Below, piece after piece: positions 40,099-42,968 of a stretch of 42,968 nucleotides of DNA. Both the position numbers and the translations under genes were made by a program. The stretch is taken from contig CAKTDC010000029.1 of the NCBI GenBank assembly GCA_934541015.1, positions 1 through 42,968 of the forward strand, in the 5' to 3' direction. Every line of letters begins with the position of its first letter. The stretch's first letter is position 1. A model generated the notes under the pieces. It saw only the letters and a list, made by a program, of their open reading frames with translations. It was not told the DNA's origin and made no database searches. The stretch is from an uncultured Luteimonas sp. (GTDB lineage Bacteria; Pseudomonadota; Gammaproteobacteria; Xanthomonadales; Xanthomonadaceae).

Positions 40099-42762
40099 AT
40101 GGCTTCTCGCCAGTTGCATCGCAGCCTGCTCGCTTCCGCCGTCGTCACGGCCATTGTTTCGATGTCCCTTCCCGCCCTCGCGCAGGAGGCGGCAGCTCCC
40201 TCCGACGAGGACGAGGCACCGCGCACCCTGGCGACGATGGTGGTCACCGCGCAGAAGCGCGAGGAGCAGATGCAGGACGTGCCGATCGCGGTCACGTCGC
40301 TCAACGAACAATTGCTGCAGGACACCGGCGTCCGCGACATCAAGGACATGCAGATCCTGGTGCCTGGGCTGACCGTGACCAGCACCCAGAACGAGGCCAT
40401 CACCACCGCCCGCATCCGCGGCATCGGCACGGTCGGCGACAACGTCGGCCTGGAGTCGTCGGTCGGCGTGGTCATCGACGGCGTGTATCGTCCGCGCAAC
40501 AGCGTCGGCTTCGGTGACCTGGGCCAGCTCGAGCGCATCGAGGTGCTGAAGGGGCCGCAGGGCACGGTGTTCGGCAAGAACACCTCGGCCGGCGTGATCA
40601 ACGTGGTGACCCGGCGCCCGAGCTACACCCAGGGCGCGGAGGCCGAGATTTCGGCGGGCAACTACGGCGCGCTGGGCGTCGCCGGCAGCTACAACGACGC
40701 CCTCGGCGACAACGCGGCGTTCAGCGTCTACGGCGCCAAGCGCAAGCGCGACGGCTGGATGGACGTGGTGACCGGCAACGGCCCGCGCGCGGAAACCGAC
40801 GACTACGACCAGAACTTCCACACCTTCCGCGGCAAGCTGCTGCTGGAGCCGACCGAGAACCTGGAGATCCTGCTCTCTGGCGACTTCACCAGCCGCGAGG
40901 AGAACTGCTGTACCGCGGTGCAGACCACGGTGGGCGGCACCTCCGCGATCCTCAACGCGCTTGCCGGCGGCAAGGCGGTGGCCGCGCCCGGCGACGATCC
41001 CTTCGACATGGTCGCCTACAGCAACCGGCCGACCACCCAGGACATGAAGGACAAGGGCGTCTCGCTGGAGGTGAACTGGGACATGCCGGCGCTGGGCGGC
41101 GCCACCCTGACCTCGATCACCGCCTCGCGCGACTGGCAGTCGATCAACGGCCTGGACTATGACTTCAGCACCGCGGACCTGTTCTATCGCAGCGCAACCG
41201 AGGACGAGTCGTTCACGCGCTTCGAGACCTTCAGCCAGGAGTTCCGCCTGACCGGTTCGACCGATCGCGTGGACTGGATGGTCGGCCTGTTCTATGCCGA
41301 CGAGGATCTCACGCGCAACGAGTCCTACCGGGTGGGCGCGCACTACGAGCCCTATGTCTCCACCCTGGTCTACCAGCTGATCGGGCAGAACCTGGCCGCG
41401 GCCGGCATCCCGCTGAACAATCCGCTCAACATCCCGCCGGCGGCGTTCCTGTCGCAGGTGGCCGGGCGCCCGTACGGCACCGGCTTCGTCGGCCTGGGCG
41501 CGCTGGACAAGTATGACCAGAACGCCAAGAGCATGGCGATCTTCACCAACAACACCTTCCATGCGACCGATGCGCTCGACATCATCGTCGGCCTGCGCTA
41601 CACCCGCGAAGAGAAGGATCTGACCTCGGTCTACAGCAACCCCAACGGCAGCCAGGCCTGCACCGGCACGCTCACCGACCAGAACCCGCTCAATCCCAAC
41701 CGCTATGCGAACCTGCGCGCGGCGCTGTCGTCGCGCAGCACGGCGTTCGCGTCGCTGCCCGCGCCGGTGCAGAACGCGATCATGGCCTCGGCCGGTCCGC
41801 AGATCGCCGGCTACGTCTGCCTGCCCTGGGCGAACGCGTTCCACAACGGCCGCAGCACCTCGCAGAGCATGGAGGAGAAGGAGTGGTCGGGCACGGTGAA
41901 GGCGGCCTACCGCTGGAACGAGAACGTGATGACCTACCTGTCCGCCGCGCGCGGCCACAAGGGCGGGGGCTTCAACCTCGACCGGGTGCAGTCGGCCGAC
42001 GGCAACTCGGCCAGCGGCGCCGGCATCACTCCGGTCAACGACACCTCGTTCGCCGGCGAGTTCGTCGACAGCTACGAGCTCGGCGCCAAGACCACCTGGG
42101 CCGGCGGCACGCTGCTGTTCAACGCGACCCTGTTCCACCAGGAGTACGAGGACTTCCAGCTCAACAGCTTCCTCGGCACCAGCTTCGTGGTGCGCTCGAT
42201 TCCCAAGGTCACCTCCAGCGGCCTGGATACCGAGCTGCTGTGGCAGCCGGGCAGCGTGCCGGGGCTGATGGTGCAGGGCGGGCTGATGTATGCCGATACC
42301 AAGTTCGGCAAGAACATCCCCGGCGGCGACTTCATCCAGAACACGCCCCTGAGCAGCTCGGGCGCGCTGTACAAGCTGCCGGGCGCGACGATGCCTTTCG
42401 CGCCGGAGTGGTCGGGCTCGCTGGCCTTCACCTACGACTGGGATTTCTCCGACAGCATGGTCGGGCGCTTCAACATCGGCGCCAAGTACATGGGTGACTA
42501 CAACACCGGTTCGGACCTTGACGTCGAGAAACACCAGGATTCGTACACGGTGGTCAACGCCCGCTTCGGCTTCGGCGCCAGCGACAACCGCTGGATGGTG
42601 GAACTGTGGGGCACCAACATCACCGACACCGAGTATGTGCAGGTCGGCTTCGATGGTCCGCTGCAGGCGCTGTTCCCCGATCCGGGCAACCCGCTCAACA
42701 CCTTCAACGCCTTCCCGGGCGCACCGCGGATGTACGGCGTGACCCTGCGCGTCCGCTACTGA
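40099..42762 (+). CDS. TonB-dependent outer-membrane receptor
   Basis: The 887-residue protein has a signal peptide (LLASAVVTAIVSMSLPALAQ, cleavage near residue 28), a TonB-box/plug region TMVVTAQKREEQMQDVPIAV, and a plug domain with RIRGIGT, GVVIDGVYRPRNSVGF, LERIEVLKGPQGTVFGKN and SAGVINVVTRRPS. The C-terminal beta-barrel ends YGVTLRVRY with a terminal aromatic residue, as expected for BamA-inserted barrels. It imports an unknown ligand; the IdxxYRPRN/GKNTSAG style is common in Xanthomonas and Sphingomonas receptors. A CC pair near residue 272 and a long loop around residues 520-590 may be ligand-facing. A strong terminator follows. Confidence 0.95.
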   Translation: MASRQLHRSLLASAVVTAIVSMSLPALAQEAAAPSDEDEAPRTLATMVVTAQKREEQMQDVPIAVTSLNEQLLQDTGVRDIKDMQILVPGLTVTSTQNEAITTARIRGIGTVGDNVGLESSVGVVIDGVYRPRNSVGFGDLGQLERIEVLKGPQGTVFGKNTSAGVINVVTRRPSYTQGAEAEISAGNYGALGVAGSYNDALGDNAAFSVYGAKRKRDGWMDVVTGNGPRAETDDYDQNFHTFRGKLLLEPTENLEILLSGDFTSREENCCTAVQTTVGGTSAILNALAGGKAVAAPGDDPFDMVAYSNRPTTQDMKDKGVSLEVNWDMPALGGATLTSITASRDWQSINGLDYDFSTADLFYRSATEDESFTRFETFSQEFRLTGSTDRVDWMVGLFYADEDLTRNESYRVGAHYEPYVSTLVYQLIGQNLAAAGIPLNNPLNIPPAAFLSQVAGRPYGTGFVGLGALDKYDQNAKSMAIFTNNTFHATDALDIIVGLRYTREEKDLTSVYSNPNGSQACTGTLTDQNPLNPNRYANLRAALSSRSTAFASLPAPVQNAIMASAGPQIAGYVCLPWANAFHNGRSTSQSMEEKEWSGTVKAAYRWNENVMTYLSAARGHKGGGFNLDRVQSADGNSASGAGITPVNDTSFAGEFVDSYELGAKTTWAGGTLLFNATLFHQEYEDFQLNSFLGTSFVVRSIPKVTSSGLDTELLWQPGSVPGLMVQGGLMYADTKFGKNIPGGDFIQNTPLSSSGALYKLPGATMPFAPEWSGSLAFTYDWDFSDSMVGRFNIGAKYMGDYNTGSDLDVEKHQDSYTVVNARFGFGASDNRWMVELWGTNITDTEYVQVGFDGPLQALFPDPGNPLNTFNAFPGAPRMYGVTLRVRY

Positions 42763-42781
42763 TCCACCAGAGCTGTATCCG

Positions 42782-42816
42782 GCCCGCGCACTCGTCAGAG
42801 TGCGCGGGCTTTTTTT
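42782..42816 (+). terminator. Strong rho-independent terminator of the receptor gene
   Basis: A perfect 12-bp stem, GCCCGCGCACTC (42782-42793) with GAGTGCGCGGGC (42798-42809), has a GTCA loop and is followed by seven T residues at 42810-42816. Confidence 0.95.
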
Positions 42817-42881
42817 CGGTTCTTCTCCTATTGCGGGGAGAAATATCAGTTTGGCCGTCGGAGCGACGCCGCGTCCTGGCG

Positions 42882-42968
42882 GCCGGGGATTGCTCTTCGC
42901 TCGGTCAGGGCATCCTGCCCTGACTCGCGCGCAAAACATCCATGTTTTGCTTGGCCGCGATCCCCGGC
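42882..42968. repeat. Nested multi-palindrome intergenic element at the right edge
   Basis: Outer arms GCCGGGGAT (42882-42890) and ATCCCCGGC (42960-42968) enclose two perfect palindromes: GTCAGGGCA-TCC-TGCCCTGAC (42904-42924) and GCAAAACAT-CC-ATGTTTTGC (42931-42950). No open frame is convincing. The element may continue past the window. Confidence 0.75.

Noticed and set aside
39703..42939. Long minus-strand open frame across the receptor gene (about 1,078 codons)
   Set aside because: It is the antisense shadow of the clear TonB receptor, with no recognisable motif.

Overview
This window is about 43 kb of GC-rich chromosomal DNA whose protein sequences and gene order (rplU-rpmA-obgE, rpsT, murJ, ribF-ileS-lspA-ispH, ffh...rpsP-rimM-trmD-rplS, mutS) look like a gammaproteobacterium of the Lysobacteraceae/Xanthomonadaceae (Lysobacter, Luteimonas, Stenotrophomonas or Xanthomonas relatives). 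This assignment is inference from remembered homologues and synteny; no search was run. No phage, plasmid, insertion sequence, CRISPR array or toxin/defence island is visible, and coding is dense and housekeeping in character.

Layout. 1-5158: small accessory genes: a truncated reading frame at the left edge, two crotonase-fold enzymes, an FKBP-type periplasmic chaperone, a tightly overlapping trio (DUF1289, CoA-pyrophosphatase-type Nudix, mercaptopyruvate sulfurtransferase) and a 4HBT thioesterase. 5208-9944: three genes on the minus strand (uvrA, a YczE-like membrane protein, an MDR oxidoreductase). 10244-19861: a mostly plus-strand housekeeping block for ribosomal proteins L21/L27, the GTPase Obg, S20 (divergent), lipid II flippase MurJ, riboflavin kinase/FAD synthetase, IleRS, signal peptidase II and IspH. 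19958-24891: tRNA-Thr(CGT), a lipoprotein glycerophosphodiesterase, RadA, a PLP-dependent cysteine desulfhydrase-like enzyme and a CcsA/HemX-type membrane protein. 24969-29615: Ffh, a class IV aminotransferase, then S16-RimM-TrmD-L19. 29747-39745: a MATE pump, Hsp15, a tiny lipoprotein, catalase, a YhiN-family flavoprotein, a DUF937 protein, a di-heme cytochrome c peroxidase and MutS. 40099-42762: a TonB-dependent receptor with a strong terminator.

Themes. Several genes maintain DNA (uvrA, radA, mutS, Nudix) and deal with peroxide (katA, ccp). The two peroxidase genes carry different regulatory signatures: an OxyR-like site abutting the katA promoter and a perfect FNR/ANR-type palindrome upstream of ccp. 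Translation factors and ribosomal proteins sit in classical operons with recognisable sigma70 promoters and hairpin terminators.

The least explained content is intergenic: a GGGTCAG inverted repeat before rplU, a 14-bp perfect hairpin plus GGGATT arrays before obgE, a related GGGATT array before trmD, a TTCCCCCGC hairpin after obgE, a GTCATTCC hairpin after ffh, and a nested three-palindrome structure at the right edge. I did not find a convincing new multi-gene system; the best leads are these repeats, the two redox operators, an FKBP with a degenerate active site, and a possible 38-residue secreted peptide after radA.
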